53,854 nt of DNA from an uncultured Rhodopila sp. (GCF_903915725.1 NZ_CAIWTY010000068.1:69211-123064); one strand, 5' to 3'. Positions 1-9,832 are shown, numbered from the stretch's first letter. Translations and numbers: made by a program. Notes: generated from the sequence alone by a model not told the origin.

Positions 1-684
1 CACGGCATCCAGCACATCGACGCTGTCCACCTTGGCCAGTTCCCATGGCCGGGCGACGAACGCGTACGGCTTCGAGGTCAGCGCCCCAACCGGGCAAAGG
101 TCGATGATGTTGCCGGACAGCTCGGAACCCAGAGCTTTCTCAACATACGTCCCGACTTCCATATGCTCGCCGCGCGCGGTGGCACCGAGGTCGGGAACGC
201 CTGCCACTTCGGTGATGAAGCGGATGCACCGCGTGCAGTGGATGCAGCGATTCATCGACGTCTTCACCAACGGGCCGAGATTCTTGTCCGGCACCGCACG
301 CTTGTTCTCGGCATAGCGCGAGTGGTCCATGCCGTAGCCCATGGCCTGGTCCTGCAGGTCGCACTCACCGCCCTGGTCGCAGATCGGGCAATCCAGCGGG
401 TGGTTGATCAGCAGGAATTCCATAACGCCGCGGCGGCCGTTGCGGACCATCGGGCTGTCGGTATGCACCACCATGCCCTCGGCCACCGGATACCCGCACG
501 AGGCGATCGGCTTGGGCGGCGCTTTTTCCACTTCCACCAGGCACATGCGGCAGTTGCCGGCTATGGACAGGCGCTCGTGGTAGCAGAAGCGCGGGATTTC
601 CACGCCGGCCTGCTCCGCCGCTTGCAGGATGGTCGAGCCGGCAGCGACTTCGACCGTGATGCCGTCGATGGTGACTTTGACCAT
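1..684 (-). CDS. nuoG: NADH-quinone oxidoreductase subunit G, N-terminal part (cut by window edge)
   Basis: Iron-sulphur subunit of the peripheral arm of respiratory complex I, which passes electrons from the NuoF flavin toward quinone. The visible 228 codons begin [13 protein letters not shown] and show the N-terminal 2Fe-2S ferredoxin domain ([20 protein letters not shown], then ASCG). Next comes the His/Cys 4Fe-4S motif region ([18 protein letters not shown]) and a further 4Fe-4S cysteine cluster ([12 protein letters not shown]). The molybdopterin-like C-terminal domain lies outside the window. The ATG at 684 follows a modest GGGA-type ribosome site. It sits 144 bases after nuoF, the only sizeable gap in this operon. 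The assignment is very secure; only the length is unknown. Confidence 0.96.
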   Translation of the reverse strand, partial: MVKVTIDGITVEVAAGSTILQAAEQAGVEIPRFCYHERLSIAGNCRMCLVEVEKAPPKPIASCGYPVAEGMVVHTDSPMVRNGRRGVMEFLLINHPLDCPICDQGGECDLQDQAMGYGMDHSRYAENKRAVPDKNLGPLVKTSMNRCIHCTRCIRFITEVAGVPDLGATARGEHMEVGTYVEKALGSELSGNIIDLCPVGALTSKPYAFVARPWELAKVDSVDVLDAV

Positions 685-828
685 GTCTAGTTTATCCCGG
701 CGAAGTGCGGTGCGTTCCGGCGGATGGGCGGCGCCGACTTGTGAGCGGCGGCGCACCGGCCTCTCTCCGTCATGGCGGGGTATGACGACCGTGCGCCGCT
801 GGAAGCCGTGAATCTCTGCAGCATCGCC

Positions 829-2127
829 CTACTCCGCCGCCAGCGGCACAGGCCGATTGGACCCGCGCTTGTACGCCGTGATCCGCTCCTCCATCACCGG
901 ACGGAAATGCCGGATCAGACCCTGCACCGGCCACGCGGCGGCATCGCCGAGCGCGCAAATCGTGTGGCCCTCCACCTGCCGCGTCACCTGGTCCAGCGTG
1001 TCGATCTCCTCCGGAGTCGCGCGGCCCTCGACCATCCGCGTCATCACCCGCCACATCCAGCCGGTGCCCTCCCGGCACGGCGTGCATTGACCGCAGCTTT
1101 CATGCATGTAGAACTTCGACAGCCGGGTGATCGCCTTGATCACGTCCGTCGACTTGTCCATCACGATCACCGCCGCGGTTCCCAGCCCACTGCGCGCCGC
1201 GCGCAGGCTGTCGAAATCCATCAGCACGTCATCGCAAATCGATTTCGGGATCAGCGGCACCGAGGCGCCGCCCGGGATCACCGCCAGCAGATTGTCCCAG
1301 CCACCACGCACGCCGCCGGCATAGCGGTCGATCAGCTCCCGCAACGGAATGCCGAGTTCCTCCTCGACATTGCAGGGCTTATTGACGTGGCCCGAAATGC
1401 AATAAACTTTCTGCCCCGTATTGTTCTGGCGGCCGAGGCTGTTGAACCAGGTCGCGCCGCGCCGCAAAATCGTCGGCGCCACTGCGATCGATTCGACATT
1501 GTTCACCGTGGACGGACAGCCGTACAGCCCGACGCCGGCCGGGAACGGCGGCTTCATCCGCGGCATGCCCTTCTTGCCCTCAAGGCTTTCCAGCAACGCC
1601 GTCTCTTCACCGCAGATATACGCACCCGCGCCACGATGCACGAAGACATCGTAGTTGTAGCCGGTGCCGCAGGCGTTCTTGCCAATCAATCCGGCATCGT
1701 AAGCCTCATCCACCGCCCGTTGCAGTGCCACCGCTTCGTTGAAGAACTCGCCGCGGATATAGATATACGCCGCGCAGGCCCCCATCGCGAAGCCGGCAAC
1801 AAGGCAGCCCTCGATCAGCTTGTGCGGATCGTGCCGGATGATATCCCGATCCTTGCACGTCCCCGGCTCCGACTCATCCGCATTCACCACCAGATAACAC
1901 GGCCGATCGGCTTGCTTCGGCATGAAGGACCATTTGAGGCCGGTCGGGAAGCCGGCGCCGCCGCGGCCGCGCAGGCCGGAATCCTTCATCTCCTGGATGA
2001 TCGCATCGCGCCCGCGCGCCAGGATCGCCGCCGTGTTGTCCCAATCACCGCGCGACCGCGCACCCTTCAGGAACGGGTCGTGCAGGCCGTACAAATTGGT
2101 AAAGATGCGGTCTTTATCGTCAAGCAT
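829..2127 (-). CDS. nuoF: NADH-quinone oxidoreductase subunit F
   Basis: Complex I subunit that binds NADH and FMN and starts electron transfer on the cytoplasmic side. The 432-residue length is normal for the family. It has the FMN/NADH loop [16 protein letters not shown] near residue 60, the nucleotide-binding stretch [19 protein letters not shown], and the 4Fe-4S motif [12 protein letters not shown] with a later cysteine near residue 395. The ATG at 2127 lies one base past the nuoE stop codon, so translation is probably coupled. Nothing in the sequence suggests damage. Confidence 0.98.
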   Translation of the reverse strand: MLDDKDRIFTNLYGLHDPFLKGARSRGDWDNTAAILARGRDAIIQEMKDSGLRGRGGAGFPTGLKWSFMPKQADRPCYLVVNADESEPGTCKDRDIIRHDPHKLIEGCLVAGFAMGACAAYIYIRGEFFNEAVALQRAVDEAYDAGLIGKNACGTGYNYDVFVHRGAGAYICGEETALLESLEGKKGMPRMKPPFPAGVGLYGCPSTVNNVESIAVAPTILRRGATWFNSLGRQNNTGQKVYCISGHVNKPCNVEEELGIPLRELIDRYAGGVRGGWDNLLAVIPGGASVPLIPKSICDDVLMDFDSLRAARSGLGTAAVIVMDKSTDVIKAITRLSKFYMHESCGQCTPCREGTGWMWRVMTRMVEGRATPEEIDTLDQVTRQVEGHTICALGDAAAWPVQGLIRHFRPVMEERITAYKRGSNRPVPLAAE

Positions 2128-2128
2128 C

Positions 2129-2767
2129 TCAACCCTCCGGAGCGAAGTGCAGCGTGGTCAATGTGTTCGGCCCGCCCTCGGGTGCCGAGGTCTGCCGCCC
2201 GGTCATCGATCCCGGAAACGGCCGCTCGCCCCGCCGCAGCGCGGCCAGCAATTCCGTCACCTTCGCGGCATCCATATCTTCATAGAAATTATCGTCCACC
2301 TGCAGGATCGGCGCATTCACGCAGGCCCCGAGGCACTCGACCTCGGTCATGGTGAACAACCCGTCGTCGCTGGTCTCGCCCCAGCCCTTGATGCCGGTTT
2401 CCTTGCGGCACGCCGCAGTAATTGCGTCCGAGCCGCGCAGCCAGCACGGCGTCGTCGTGCAGACCTGCAAATGATACTTCCCGATCGGAGTGGTATTGAA
2501 CATGAAGTAGAACGTAGCCACTTCATAGACGCGGATCGCCGGCATGCCCAACCGGGCCGCCACCGCGTCCATCGCCTTCACCGGAATCCATGCGCTGCCG
2601 GTCTGCCGCTTCATCTGCCGCTGAGCGACATACATCGCCGGCAACACCGCGCTGGCTTGCTTGCCCGGCGGATACCGCGTAATGACGTGCGCAATTTCGG
2701 CCTCGCTTTCGGCATCGAAAGCAAAGCTCGCCGGCTGTTCGAACGCCGAACCGTTTGGAACTGACAT
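2129..2767 (-). CDS. nuoE: NADH-quinone oxidoreductase subunit E
   Basis: Thioredoxin-fold 2Fe-2S subunit of the complex I NADH dehydrogenase module. The cluster ligands are visible as [10 protein letters not shown] and, about 35 residues later, [10 protein letters not shown]. At 212 residues it is longer than the compact bacterial forms because of a C-terminal tail of about 30 residues (from [14 protein letters not shown] onward), as in other alphaproteobacterial versions. It lies 5 bases after nuoD and one base before nuoF within the operon. The start at 2767 keeps the usual N-terminal helix. Confidence 0.97.
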   Translation of the reverse strand: MSVPNGSAFEQPASFAFDAESEAEIAHVITRYPPGKQASAVLPAMYVAQRQMKRQTGSAWIPVKAMDAVAARLGMPAIRVYEVATFYFMFNTTPIGKYHLQVCTTTPCWLRGSDAITAACRKETGIKGWGETSDDGLFTMTEVECLGACVNAPILQVDDNFYEDMDAAKVTELLAALRRGERPFPGSMTGRQTSAPEGGPNTLTTLHFAPEG

Positions 2768-2772
2768 CGCGT

Positions 2773-3987
2773 CTACCTATCGACTTCGCCGAACACGACA
2801 TCGAGCGATCCGATGATCGCGCACATGTCGGCCAGCATGTGGCGCCTGGACATCTCATCCGTCGCCTGCAGGAAGGCGAACCCGGTCGGGCGTATCTTGC
2901 ATCGATACGGCTTGTTGGTGCCGTCCGCGACCAGATACACGCCGAACTCACCCTTCGGGCTTTCCGTCGCGGTATAGGTGGCACCGGCGGGAACATGATA
3001 GCCTTCGGTGTAGAGCTTGAAATGATGGATCAAAGCCTCCATCGACCGCTTCATCTCCCCCCGCGTCGGCGGACTGAATTTTCTGTCCTGTACCTTGATG
3101 GGACCCGGCTTCATTTTCGCCAGGGCCTGCTTCATGATTTTCAGGCTCTCCCGCATTTCGGAGACGCGGACCAGATAGCGGTCGTAACAATCTCCGTTAC
3201 GGGCGCAGGCAATATCGAACTCGACCTCGGCATATTTGTCGTACGGCTGGGCCCGCCGCAGGTCCCACGGCACGCCCGAGGCGCGCAACGGCGGGCCGCT
3301 GAAACCCCAGGCCAGCGCCTGCTCGGCTGTAAAGACGCCGATATCGACAGTGCGCTGCTTCCAGATCCGGTTGGTGGTCAGCAGCCCTTCCAGGTCATCG
3401 ATGAATTTCGGAAATGCATCCATCCATTCGGCGATCCGGTCCGTGAGCCCCGCCGGCAGGTCCTTCGACACGCCGCCCGGACGGAAATAGTTAGAGTGCA
3501 TGCGCGCGCCCGACGCAGCCTCGTAGAATTCCATCAGCTTCTCGCGTTCCTCGAACCCCCACAGGCTCGGTGAGAGCGCGCCAACGTCCAGCGCATAGGT
3601 CGTGATGTTCAGCAGATGGTTCAGGATGCGGGTGAGCTCGGCATACAGCACGCGTATCCACTGCGCGCGGTCCGGCGCGGTGATGCCCAGCAGCTTCTCC
3701 ACCGCGAGCGCAAAAGTGTGCTCCTCGCTCATGGGAGAAACATAATCGAGGCGGTCGAAATACGGCACCGCCTGCATATACGTCTTGTATTCGATCAGCT
3801 TCTCGGTGCCGCGGTGCAGCAACCCGATATGCGGGTCCGCCCGTTCGACGATCTCGCCATCCAGCTCCAGCACCAGGCGCAAAACGCCATGCGCGGAGGG
3901 ATGCTGCGGGCCGAAATTGATCGAGTAGCTGTCGATCTCGACGATCGCCGGCGTTGTGCCAGTGGGCGTGCCAGTCGTTTCACTCAT
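2773..3987 (-). CDS. nuoD: NADH-quinone oxidoreductase subunit D
   Basis: The 49-kDa-type subunit of complex I, which with NuoB forms the quinone-reduction site. It contains the conserved N-terminal [14 protein letters not shown] and [14 protein letters not shown] segments and ends in the invariant C-terminal region closing with [10 protein letters not shown] chose the ATG at 3987 ([10 protein letters not shown]) rather than an upstream start at 4035. It follows the nuoC stop by 4 bases, is preceded by a GAAAGG ribosome site, and gives the family-typical 404 residues; the longer reading would overlap nuoC. Confidence 0.97.
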   Translation of the reverse strand: MSETTGTPTGTTPAIVEIDSYSINFGPQHPSAHGVLRLVLELDGEIVERADPHIGLLHRGTEKLIEYKTYMQAVPYFDRLDYVSPMSEEHTFALAVEKLLGITAPDRAQWIRVLYAELTRILNHLLNITTYALDVGALSPSLWGFEEREKLMEFYEAASGARMHSNYFRPGGVSKDLPAGLTDRIAEWMDAFPKFIDDLEGLLTTNRIWKQRTVDIGVFTAEQALAWGFSGPPLRASGVPWDLRRAQPYDKYAEVEFDIACARNGDCYDRYLVRVSEMRESLKIMKQALAKMKPGPIKVQDRKFSPPTRGEMKRSMEALIHHFKLYTEGYHVPAGATYTATESPKGEFGVYLVADGTNKPYRCKIRPTGFAFLQATDEMSRRHMLADMCAIIGSLDVVFGEVDR

Positions 3988-3991
3988 GCGA

Positions 3992-4648
3992 TCAGCCTTT
4001 CGCCTGTTCGGCGCGCTCGGTGAACACCTTTTCATCGCCGGGCAAGGTGGTCATCGCTTCCCACGGAGACAGGAAGTCGAAGCTGCGAAAATCCTGCGTC
4101 AGCACCACCGGTTCGTAGACGACCTGCTTGCGGTCCTCATCATAGCGGACCTCGACATAGCCGGTCAGCGGGAAGTCCTTGCGTAGCGGATGCCCCTCGA
4201 ATCCATAGTCGGTCAGTATCCGGCGCAGATCGGGCTGGCCGTCGAAGACGATGCCGAACAGGTCCCAGGCCTCGCGTTCCCACCACGTCGCCGCCGGCCA
4301 CACCGAGCAGACCGAGGGGACAGGTGTAGCGGCATCCGTGGTGACAATGATCCTGACGCGCTGGTTCAGCGACACCGACAGCAGATTGTACACGACGTCG
4401 AACCGTTCCGCCCGGTCAGGCCAGTCCACGCCGCAGATGTCCATGACCTGCTCGAAGGCGAATCGGGGGTCGTCGCGTAGCGCCGTCGTCACGGCAACCA
4501 GCGAGTCGCGCGCCACATGAGCAACCAGTTCGTTGCTTTCGATACGAAAACCGCTGATGCCGGGAACCGAGGCGACCGCCTGACCCAGCAGCTCCAGCGC
4601 GGACGGCGGCGGCGGCGCGGCTTCCACCGCGGGCGCTTCGTCAGCCAC
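3992..4648 (-). CDS. nuoC: NADH-quinone oxidoreductase subunit C
   Basis: The 30-kDa-type subunit of the complex I connecting arm, separate here and not fused to NuoD. The family signature is present ([16 protein letters not shown], then [19 protein letters not shown]) and the C-terminal Tyr/Glu-rich tail follows. I chose the GTG at 4648 ([10 protein letters not shown]), which overlaps the nuoB stop codon by 8 bases. The next upstream in-frame start, at 4738, would overlap nuoB by almost 100 bases and add a non-conserved basic stretch. With the GTG the protein is 218 residues, beginning with an Ala/Pro/Glu-rich linker. Confidence 0.95.
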   Translation of the reverse strand: MADEAPAVEAAPPPPSALELLGQAVASVPGISGFRIESNELVAHVARDSLVAVTTALRDDPRFAFEQVMDICGVDWPDRAERFDVVYNLLSVSLNQRVRIIVTTDAATPVPSVCSVWPAATWWEREAWDLFGIVFDGQPDLRRILTDYGFEGHPLRKDFPLTGYVEVRYDEDRKQVVYEPVVLTQDFRSFDFLSPWEAMTTLPGDEKVFTERAEQAKG

Positions 4649-5195
4649 GAAGGATCGTCCCCGTGCGGCGTATTTTCTTCTGCAATTGCATGATTCCGTA
4701 AACCAGAGCCTCGGCCGAGGGCGGACAACCGGGGACATAGATATCGACCGGTACGACCCGGTCGCAGCCGCGCACCACCGAATAAGAATAATGGTAATAG
4801 CCGCCGCCGTTGGCGCAGCTTCCCATGCTGATCACCCAGCGCGGCTCCGGCATCTGGTCGTAGACCTTGCGCAAAGCCGGCGCCATCTTGTTGGTCAGCG
4901 TCCCGGCGACGATCATCACGTCGCTCTGCCGCGGTGACGCGCGCGGGATGATGCCCAGGCGGTCAAGGTCATACCGCGGCATATACGCGTGTATCATCTC
5001 GATCGCGCAGCAGGCCAGGCCGAAGGTCATCGGCCACAGGCTGCCGGTGCGCGCCCAGTTCACCACCTTGTCGATATTCGCGACCAGGAAACCCTTGTCG
5101 GCGATCTCACCGGTGATGCCCTTGATGACGGCATCCTGTTCGGGGCCGGGCGGCAGGTGATCGCGGTTCCAGGCCAACAGAGTTGCGTCGCTCAT
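4641..5195 (-). CDS. nuoB: NADH-quinone oxidoreductase subunit B
   Basis: Complex I subunit carrying the terminal 4Fe-4S cluster N2, next to the quinone site. The ligand motifs are all visible: [10 protein letters not shown], then [10 protein letters not shown] and [11 protein letters not shown]. The ATG at 5195 ([10 protein letters not shown]) lies 4 bases after the nuoA stop and gives 184 residues. An upstream in-frame start at 5261 would overlap nuoA and add an unrelated Ser/Ala-rich stretch, so I rejected it. Confidence 0.97.
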   Translation of the reverse strand: MSDATLLAWNRDHLPPGPEQDAVIKGITGEIADKGFLVANIDKVVNWARTGSLWPMTFGLACCAIEMIHAYMPRYDLDRLGIIPRASPRQSDVMIVAGTLTNKMAPALRKVYDQMPEPRWVISMGSCANGGGYYHYSYSVVRGCDRVVPVDIYVPGCPPSAEALVYGIMQLQKKIRRTGTILRG

Positions 5196-5199
5196 GCTG

Positions 5200-5565
5200 C
5201 TACTCCCATTCCAGCGCGCCTTTGCACCACTCGTAGATGAAGCCGACGGTGAGAACGCCAAGGAAGGCGATCATCGACCAGAAGCCGAATGCGCCGATTC
5301 CCTTCAGGGCGACGGCCCAGGGAAACAGGAACGCGACCTCGAGGTCGAAGATGATGAACAGGATGGCGACGAGGTAGTACCGCACGTCGAACCGGCGCCG
5401 CGCATCATCGAACGCCTCGAACCCGCATTCATACGCAGATAGTTTTTCGGCATATGGCTTCTGGCGCGCGGCGATCAATGACCCGGCCACCATCGCGATG
5501 GCGATGCCGATGGCGATGACCAGGAACACCAGTATCGGCAGATACCCGAAGAGAACAGGCTGCAT
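5200..5565 (-). CDS. nuoA: NADH-quinone oxidoreductase subunit A
   Basis: Small membrane subunit of complex I with three predicted transmembrane helices (about residues 7-31, 62-84 and 91-112). The signature [20 protein letters not shown] lies in the loop after helix 1, followed by the acidic [11 protein letters not shown] in helix 2. The 121-residue length is normal. It is the first gene of the nuo operon, so the operon promoter should lie in the 240 bases between its start and tRNA-Asp; I could not identify a clear -35/-10 pair there. Confidence 0.97.
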   Translation of the reverse strand: MQPVLFGYLPILVFLVIAIGIAIAMVAGSLIAARQKPYAEKLSAYECGFEAFDDARRRFDVRYYLVAILFIIFDLEVAFLFPWAVALKGIGAFGFWSMIAFLGVLTVGFIYEWCKGALEWE

Positions 5566-5805
5566 GTTGGTCCCGCGCTATGTCGTTTGACTCCCGCCAC
5601 AGCCCCGACCATGCCGCACGCCTTCGGCGAGGGCCTGTCCGGTTCCGCAGTGAGGCAGGTATTAGACTGATCCTGCCGGCACCGCCATAGGGGTAAGGCG
5701 GGAAAATGCCACCGCTGTGATGACGGCGGCGAAAAGGATTAACCCGGAGGGCGGTTTGACGCCATCTCCGGTGCCGTCGGGCGCGTGATGTTTGGAAGAC
5801 GATGC

Positions 5806-5882
<77 letters not shown>

Positions 5883-5989
5883 ATCGGCAGGACGCAGCGT
5901 TTAGGCGGGGCGATCCCGGGCGTCAAGGGCGTTTGGTTGAGATACCGGTCGGCAGGCCGTATATTGTGGCGAGAAAGGGGACGAGCGTC

Positions 5990-6244
5990 ATGATCCTGCA
6001 CGCGAAGAAGCGCAGCCTGCCCGCGACGATCGTCTGCAACCCCGAAATCATGGGCGGGGTGCCGACGATTCGCGGGACGCGGATACCGGTGGAGATGATT
6101 CTCATCCATTTGCGGGCGGGGTACAGCCGCGTGGATATCTTTAGTGACTACCCGAGCCTGCCGCTGGATGGGATCGAGGCAGTGATCGCATGGGCTGAGC
6201 AAACGATCGGGCCTCATTGGCGCGAGCGGCCTCGCGCAGCGTGA
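5990..6244 (+). CDS. DUF433 family antitoxin-like protein
   Basis: An 84-residue protein of the DUF433 family, small winged-helix proteins that usually act as the antitoxin partner of a DUF5615 PIN-like toxin. The family core is clear: CNPEIMGGVPTIRGTRIPV, then LRAGYSRVDIFSDYPSL and a C-terminal helix. I chose the ATG at 5990, 9 bases after AAGGGG, over a TTG at 5933 that would add 19 residues absent from the family. A truncated DUF5615-like reading frame starts 2 bases after its stop, so this looks like an antitoxin that has outlived its toxin. Confidence 0.85.
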   Translation: MILHAKKRSLPATIVCNPEIMGGVPTIRGTRIPVEMILIHLRAGYSRVDIFSDYPSLPLDGIEAVIAWAEQTIGPHWRERPRAA

Positions 6245-6245
6245 G

Positions 6246-6350
6246 ATGGACCCGATCCTGATCGACGAATGCCTTACGCCATATCTGGCCGGGGTCGCGA
6301 GGCATGGTCGCCGGTATCGTCATGGCGGGCGCAGGCCCCATGGGCGTTAA
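6246..6350 (+). pseudogene. Truncated DUF5615-like (PIN-like) toxin remnant
   Basis: Directly after the DUF433 gene an ATG opens a frame reading MDPILIDECLTPYLAGVARH, which matches the usual start of DUF5615 PIN-like toxins (hydrophobic strand, catalytic-type Asp, then LxPxLA). After about 22 residues it turns into Arg/Gly/His-rich sequence and stops at residue 34. The family is normally about 110-120 residues. The loss of similarity coincides with the start of an intergenic repeat (about 6318 onward), whose TAA ends the frame. I infer that repeat insertion or a repeat-mediated deletion destroyed the toxin. Confidence 0.65.
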
Positions 6351-6509
6351 AATAGTCCGCAGCAACTGCGTTTGTCCCCCGTCATGGTGCGCGGAGGCGC
6401 ACCATCCACGCCTTGCGGTGCGGGTTTAGGCAACGGCGTGGATGCCGACCTGCGTCGGCATGACGGGGGGGAGGAGCAACCGCCGGGCGCTATTTTAACG
6501 CCTATGGGG
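6336..6509. repeat. 174-bp element bounded by 20-bp inverted repeats
   Basis: The segment starts at 6336 with CCCCATGGGCGTTAAAATAG and ends at 6509 with CTATTTTAACGCCTATGGGG. The latter is the reverse complement of the former with one mismatch in 20. A 10-base direct repeat, GCGCAGGCCC, overlaps each outer end (6329-6338 and 6509-6518). The interior contains further inverted pairs (CCCCCGTCATG and CATGACGGGGG; ATCCACGCC and GGCGTGGAT). There is no open frame of note. The structure resembles a small non-autonomous (MITE-like) unit or a composite palindromic repeat. Confidence 0.75.
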
Positions 6510-6822
6510 CGCAGGCCCGCCATTCACGCCTTTCTTTACTCAGGCAGAAAGCGTGGTTGCGCCAATCTCCGTCGGCATGACAAGGCGGCGCGGCCGGAGA
6601 GTCAACGTCATCGGCGGTCGGTATGATACTAAGCGCCAACGGAAAAAGCGCCCTGCCATCCCTGCTTCGTCATGCCGACGAAGGTCCTCGCCTTGGTCAG
6701 CACACCGCAAGGCGTGGATGACGGGCCTGCCCCCGCCATGACGTTTGGGGCCGGTGCCGATGGCCCCGCTGCGAAATTTGTCGAGGATCCCCCGCCACCA
6801 CATGGGAGGGCCATGACAGGAG
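6510..6822. repeat. Gene-free stretch built from palindromic repeat fragments
   Basis: About 310 bases without a credible gene. It contains pieces related to the preceding element: CATTCACGCC, TCCGTCGGCATGAC at about 6567, CGTCATGCCGACGAAGG at about 6669, and GGCGTGGATGACGGGCC at about 6711 followed by CGCCATGACG. The GTCATGCCGACG / CGTCGGCATGAC type motifs recur in both orientations, as in short interspersed palindromes of alphaproteobacteria. Short frames here are Arg/Pro-rich and lack ribosome sites. Confidence 0.6.
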
Positions 6823-6897
6823 TGGTGGGCGGTGACGGATTCGAACCGCCGGCCCTCTCGGTGTAAACGAGACGCTCTACCGCTGAGCTAACCGCCC
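6823..6897 (-). tRNA. tRNA-Val (TAC)
   Basis: On the minus strand, 75 bases form a cloverleaf. The acceptor stem pairs GGGCGGT with ACCGCCC and the D-arm has AGCTCAGCGGTAGAGC. The anticodon stem TCTCG/CGAGA encloses the loop TTTACAC with anticodon TAC. The T-arm contains GGTTCGAATCC, and CCA is encoded. It stands just downstream of the hup gene, a common arrangement in alphaproteobacteria. Confidence 0.97.
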
Positions 6898-6954
6898 CAC
6901 CAATTCCGGCCGCCCGAGGCCGGGTGACGCCGGACAGGCGCCACCCCGTCCGGT

Positions 6955-7227
6955 TCAGCCGACGGAATCTTTCAGGCCCTTGCCGGCCTTGAAGCGCACG
7001 GTGGTCGACTCGGGGATTTCCATCTCCTCGCCCGTACGCGGATTGCGGCCCGTGCTGGCTTTGCGTGTGGCAGCGACGAAGGTGCCGAAACCGACCAGCC
7101 GGACCTCTTCCTTGTTCTTCAGCGCATCGGTGATAGCGCCGAAGACGCTATCGACAACTTCACCCGCCTTAGCGCGTGAGAGGTCGTTCCCATCGGCGAC
7201 CGCTGCGATGAGGTCCATTTTGTTCAC
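6955..7227 (-). CDS. hup: HU family DNA-binding protein
   Basis: A 90-residue histone-like protein that bends and compacts DNA as a dimer. It starts MNKMDLIAAVADG, has the helical dimerisation half, and carries the DNA-binding arm signature VGFGTFVAATRKASTGRNPRTG around residues 46-67. Translation starts at a GTG (7227) preceded by GAGAGGG with good spacing. It lies downstream of lon, as in many alphaproteobacteria, but the hairpin at 7352-7382 suggests it can be expressed separately. Confidence 0.95.
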   Translation of the reverse strand: MNKMDLIAAVADGNDLSRAKAGEVVDSVFGAITDALKNKEEVRLVGFGTFVAATRKASTGRNPRTGEEMEIPESTTVRFKAGKGLKDSVG

Positions 7228-7351
7228 TGCGTTTCCCTCTCATGTCCATAGCCACGACTCGATTGACCGAACTGAAGGTCCGGAGAAGCGGGCGGACACT
7301 ACTGGCGGGGTTTCCGGCGCGTCAATGCTTTGACCACGGATTCCGGGGGAT

Positions 7352-7382
7352 AACGGCCCGCAAACTCGCCTTGCGGGCCGTT
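7352..7382 (-). terminator. Strong hairpin downstream of lon
   Basis: A perfect 12-bp stem, AACGGCCCGCAA paired with TTGCGGGCCGTT, encloses a 7-base loop 5 bases after the lon stop codon. No T-run follows on the minus strand, so it may terminate inefficiently or act as a 3'-end stabiliser between lon and hup. Position and strength support a terminator or processing role. Confidence 0.6.
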
Positions 7383-7387
7383 CCTGT

Positions 7388-9832
7388 TCAGTGTGGCAGA
7401 GAAGCCTGGGCTGCCGGCTGCGCCGCAGCGGCCGGCAGGGCCGCATCGGAGGGATCTTCCCACTCGATCGCCACCGGACGGCGAGCCAGCGCCTGGGCGA
7501 TGACCTCGTCCACATCGGCCACCGGGATCAGCTTCAGGTGCTTTTTCACGTTGTCCGGGATCTCGGCCAGGTCCTTCTCATTCTCTTTCGGAATGAAGAC
7601 CGTGGTGATACCAGCGCGCAATGCCGCCAGCAGCTTCTCCTTCAGGCCGCCGATGGGGAGGATGCGGCCGCGCAGGGTGATCTCACCTGTCATGGCCACG
7701 TCACGCCGCACCGGGATGCCGGTCAAGATTGACACGATGGAGGTCGCCATCGCCACGCCCGCCGACGGCCCGTCCTTCGGGGTTGCCCCTTCCGGCACAT
7801 GCACGTGGATGTCCCGCTTCTCGAACAACGTCGGCTTGATGCCGAATTTGGTCGAGCGGCTGCGGACATAGCTGAGAGCCGCGGATACACTTTCCTGCAT
7901 CACGTCGCCCAGCTTGCCGGTGTGCTTGACGTTGCCCTTACCGGGCAGCAGCACCGACTCGATGGTCAGGATCTCGCCGCCGACTTCGGTCCAGGCCAGG
8001 CCGGTAACGACGCCAACCATGTCCTCGGCTTCCGTCTCGCCGAAGCGGAACTTTTTGACACCGGCGAACTTTTCCAGGTTCTTGCGGGTGAACGCCACCT
8101 TGGCCGTCTTCTTGGTGACAATCTCCTTGACCGCCTTGCGCGCCAGGTTGGCGATCTCTCGCTCCAGGTTACGCACGCCGGCTTCGCGAGAGTAATACCG
8201 GATCAGGTCGCGCAGAGCGTCTTCCGTAATGCTCCACTCTTCCTTTTTAAGGCCATGCGCCTCGCCCTGCTTGTCGATCAGGTGCCGCTTGGCGATCTCG
8301 ACCTTCTCATCCTCAGTATAGCCGGGGATGCGGATGATCTCCATGCGGTCGAGTAGCGGCTGCGGCATCCGCAGGCTGTTCGCCGTGGTGACGAACATCA
8401 CGTCGGATAGATCGTAATCGACCTCCAGGTAGTGGTCCGCGAATGTCGAATTTTGTTCGGGGTCCAGCACCTCAAGCAACGCGGACGACGGATCGCCGCG
8501 CCAGTCGGAGCCGAGCTTGTCCACCTCATCCAGCAGGAACAACGGGTTGGAGGTCTTGGCCTTCTTCATGCCCTGGATGACCTTGCCGGGCATCGAGCCG
8601 ATATAGGTCCGGCGGTGGCCACGCACCTCGGCCTCATCCCGCACGCCGCCGAGCGACATACGCACAAAACTGCGGCCGGTCGCCTTGGCGATCGACTTGC
8701 CCAGCGAGGTCTTGCCGACACCCGGCGGTCCAACGAGGCACAGGATCGGCCCGCGTACCTTCGGGCTGCGCGCCTGCACCGCCAGGTACTCGATGATCCG
8801 TTCCTTGACCTTCTCCAGGCCATAGTGATCGGATTCGAGCACCTTTTCGGCCTCGGGCACGTCGTTACGAATCTTGCTGCGCTTCTTCCAGGGGATCGAC
8901 AGCATCCAGTCCAGGTAGTTGCGCACTACCGTGGCTTCCGCGCTCATGGGGCTCATGGTGCGCAGCTTCTTCAGCTCCGCGATGGCCTTTTCGCGGGCTT
9001 CCTTGGTGAACTTGGTCTTCTTGATCTTGGCTTCGAGTTCCGCGTTCTCGTCCTTGCCGTCCTCGCCCTCGCCCAGCTCCTTCTGGATCGCCTTGAGCTG
9101 CTCGTTCAGATAGTACTCGCGCTGGGTCTTTTCCATCTGCCGCTTGACGCGGTTGCGGATGCGCTTTTCCACCTGCAGGACGCCGATTTCCGACTCCATA
9201 TGGCCGAACACGCGCTCCAGCCGCTCGCTGATGCGGGCGATCTCAAGCAGGTCCTGCTTCTCGGGGATCTTCAGGTTCAGATGGCTGGCGACCGTGTCGG
9301 CGAGCTTCGACGGCTCCTCGATCTGGTTCAATGAAACCAGCACCTCAGGCGCGATCTTCTTGTTCAGCTTGATGTACTGCTCGAACTGGGAGACCACGGT
9401 GCGGCCGAGCGCCTCCAGGTCCTTCTTCTCACCGATGACGTCGGGCATCGCCTCGGTCTGCGCTTCGAAGAACGCCTCGGTTTCCTTGAAGCCGGTGATC
9501 TTGGCGCGGCGGCCGCCTTCAACCAGCACCTTGACGGTGCCGTCCGGGAGTTTCAAAAGCTGCAAAATCGTGGAGACGGTGCCGATCCGATAAATGTCCT
9601 CGATCGACGGGTCATCCTGGGATGCGTTCTTTTGGGCGACCAGCAGGATCTGCTTGTCATCCTTCATCACCGCTTCCAGCGCGCGAACCGATTTTTCGCG
9701 GCCGACGAACAGCGGGACGATCATGTGGGGGAACACGACGATATCGCGCAATGGCAGCACGGCCATCACATCGCTATGTGCATGAACCTTCGCGGGAGGC
9801 CGCTCCGGAGAGGGCCGATCTTGTTCCGTCAT
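7388..9832 (-). CDS. lon: ATP-dependent endopeptidase Lon
   Basis: Cytoplasmic AAA+ serine protease that degrades misfolded and regulatory proteins. The 814 residues carry the N-terminal LON substrate-binding domain (about 20-215, starting VLPLRDIVVFPHMIVPLFVG), a coiled helical middle, and the AAA+ module with Walker A GPPGVGKTSLGKS and Walker B FLLDEVDKL. The C-terminal protease domain has Ser690 in PKDGPSAGVAM and Lys733 in GGLKEKLLAA as the catalytic dyad. The ATG at 9832 follows a near-perfect GGAGG 7 bases upstream. It is downstream of clpX in a quality-control cluster. Confidence 0.98.
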   Translation of the reverse strand: MTEQDRPSPERPPAKVHAHSDVMAVLPLRDIVVFPHMIVPLFVGREKSVRALEAVMKDDKQILLVAQKNASQDDPSIEDIYRIGTVSTILQLLKLPDGTVKVLVEGGRRAKITGFKETEAFFEAQTEAMPDVIGEKKDLEALGRTVVSQFEQYIKLNKKIAPEVLVSLNQIEEPSKLADTVASHLNLKIPEKQDLLEIARISERLERVFGHMESEIGVLQVEKRIRNRVKRQMEKTQREYYLNEQLKAIQKELGEGEDGKDENAELEAKIKKTKFTKEAREKAIAELKKLRTMSPMSAEATVVRNYLDWMLSIPWKKRSKIRNDVPEAEKVLESDHYGLEKVKERIIEYLAVQARSPKVRGPILCLVGPPGVGKTSLGKSIAKATGRSFVRMSLGGVRDEAEVRGHRRTYIGSMPGKVIQGMKKAKTSNPLFLLDEVDKLGSDWRGDPSSALLEVLDPEQNSTFADHYLEVDYDLSDVMFVTTANSLRMPQPLLDRMEIIRIPGYTEDEKVEIAKRHLIDKQGEAHGLKKEEWSITEDALRDLIRYYSREAGVRNLEREIANLARKAVKEIVTKKTAKVAFTRKNLEKFAGVKKFRFGETEAEDMVGVVTGLAWTEVGGEILTIESVLLPGKGNVKHTGKLGDVMQESVSAALSYVRSRSTKFGIKPTLFEKRDIHVHVPEGATPKDGPSAGVAMATSIVSILTGIPVRRDVAMTGEITLRGRILPIGGLKEKLLAALRAGITTVFIPKENEKDLAEIPDNVKKHLKLIPVADVDEVIAQALARRPVAIEWEDPSDAALPAAAAQPAAQASLPH

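Noticed and set aside
772..2355. A 527-codon plus-strand frame
   Set aside because: Antisense of nuoF and nuoE; composition is Arg/His/Ala-rich with no domain.
6351..6822. A CRISPR-like look from recurring GTCATGCCGAC motifs
   Set aside because: Motifs are irregularly spaced, occur in both orientations and form palindromes; there are no equal-length spacers and no cas genes.
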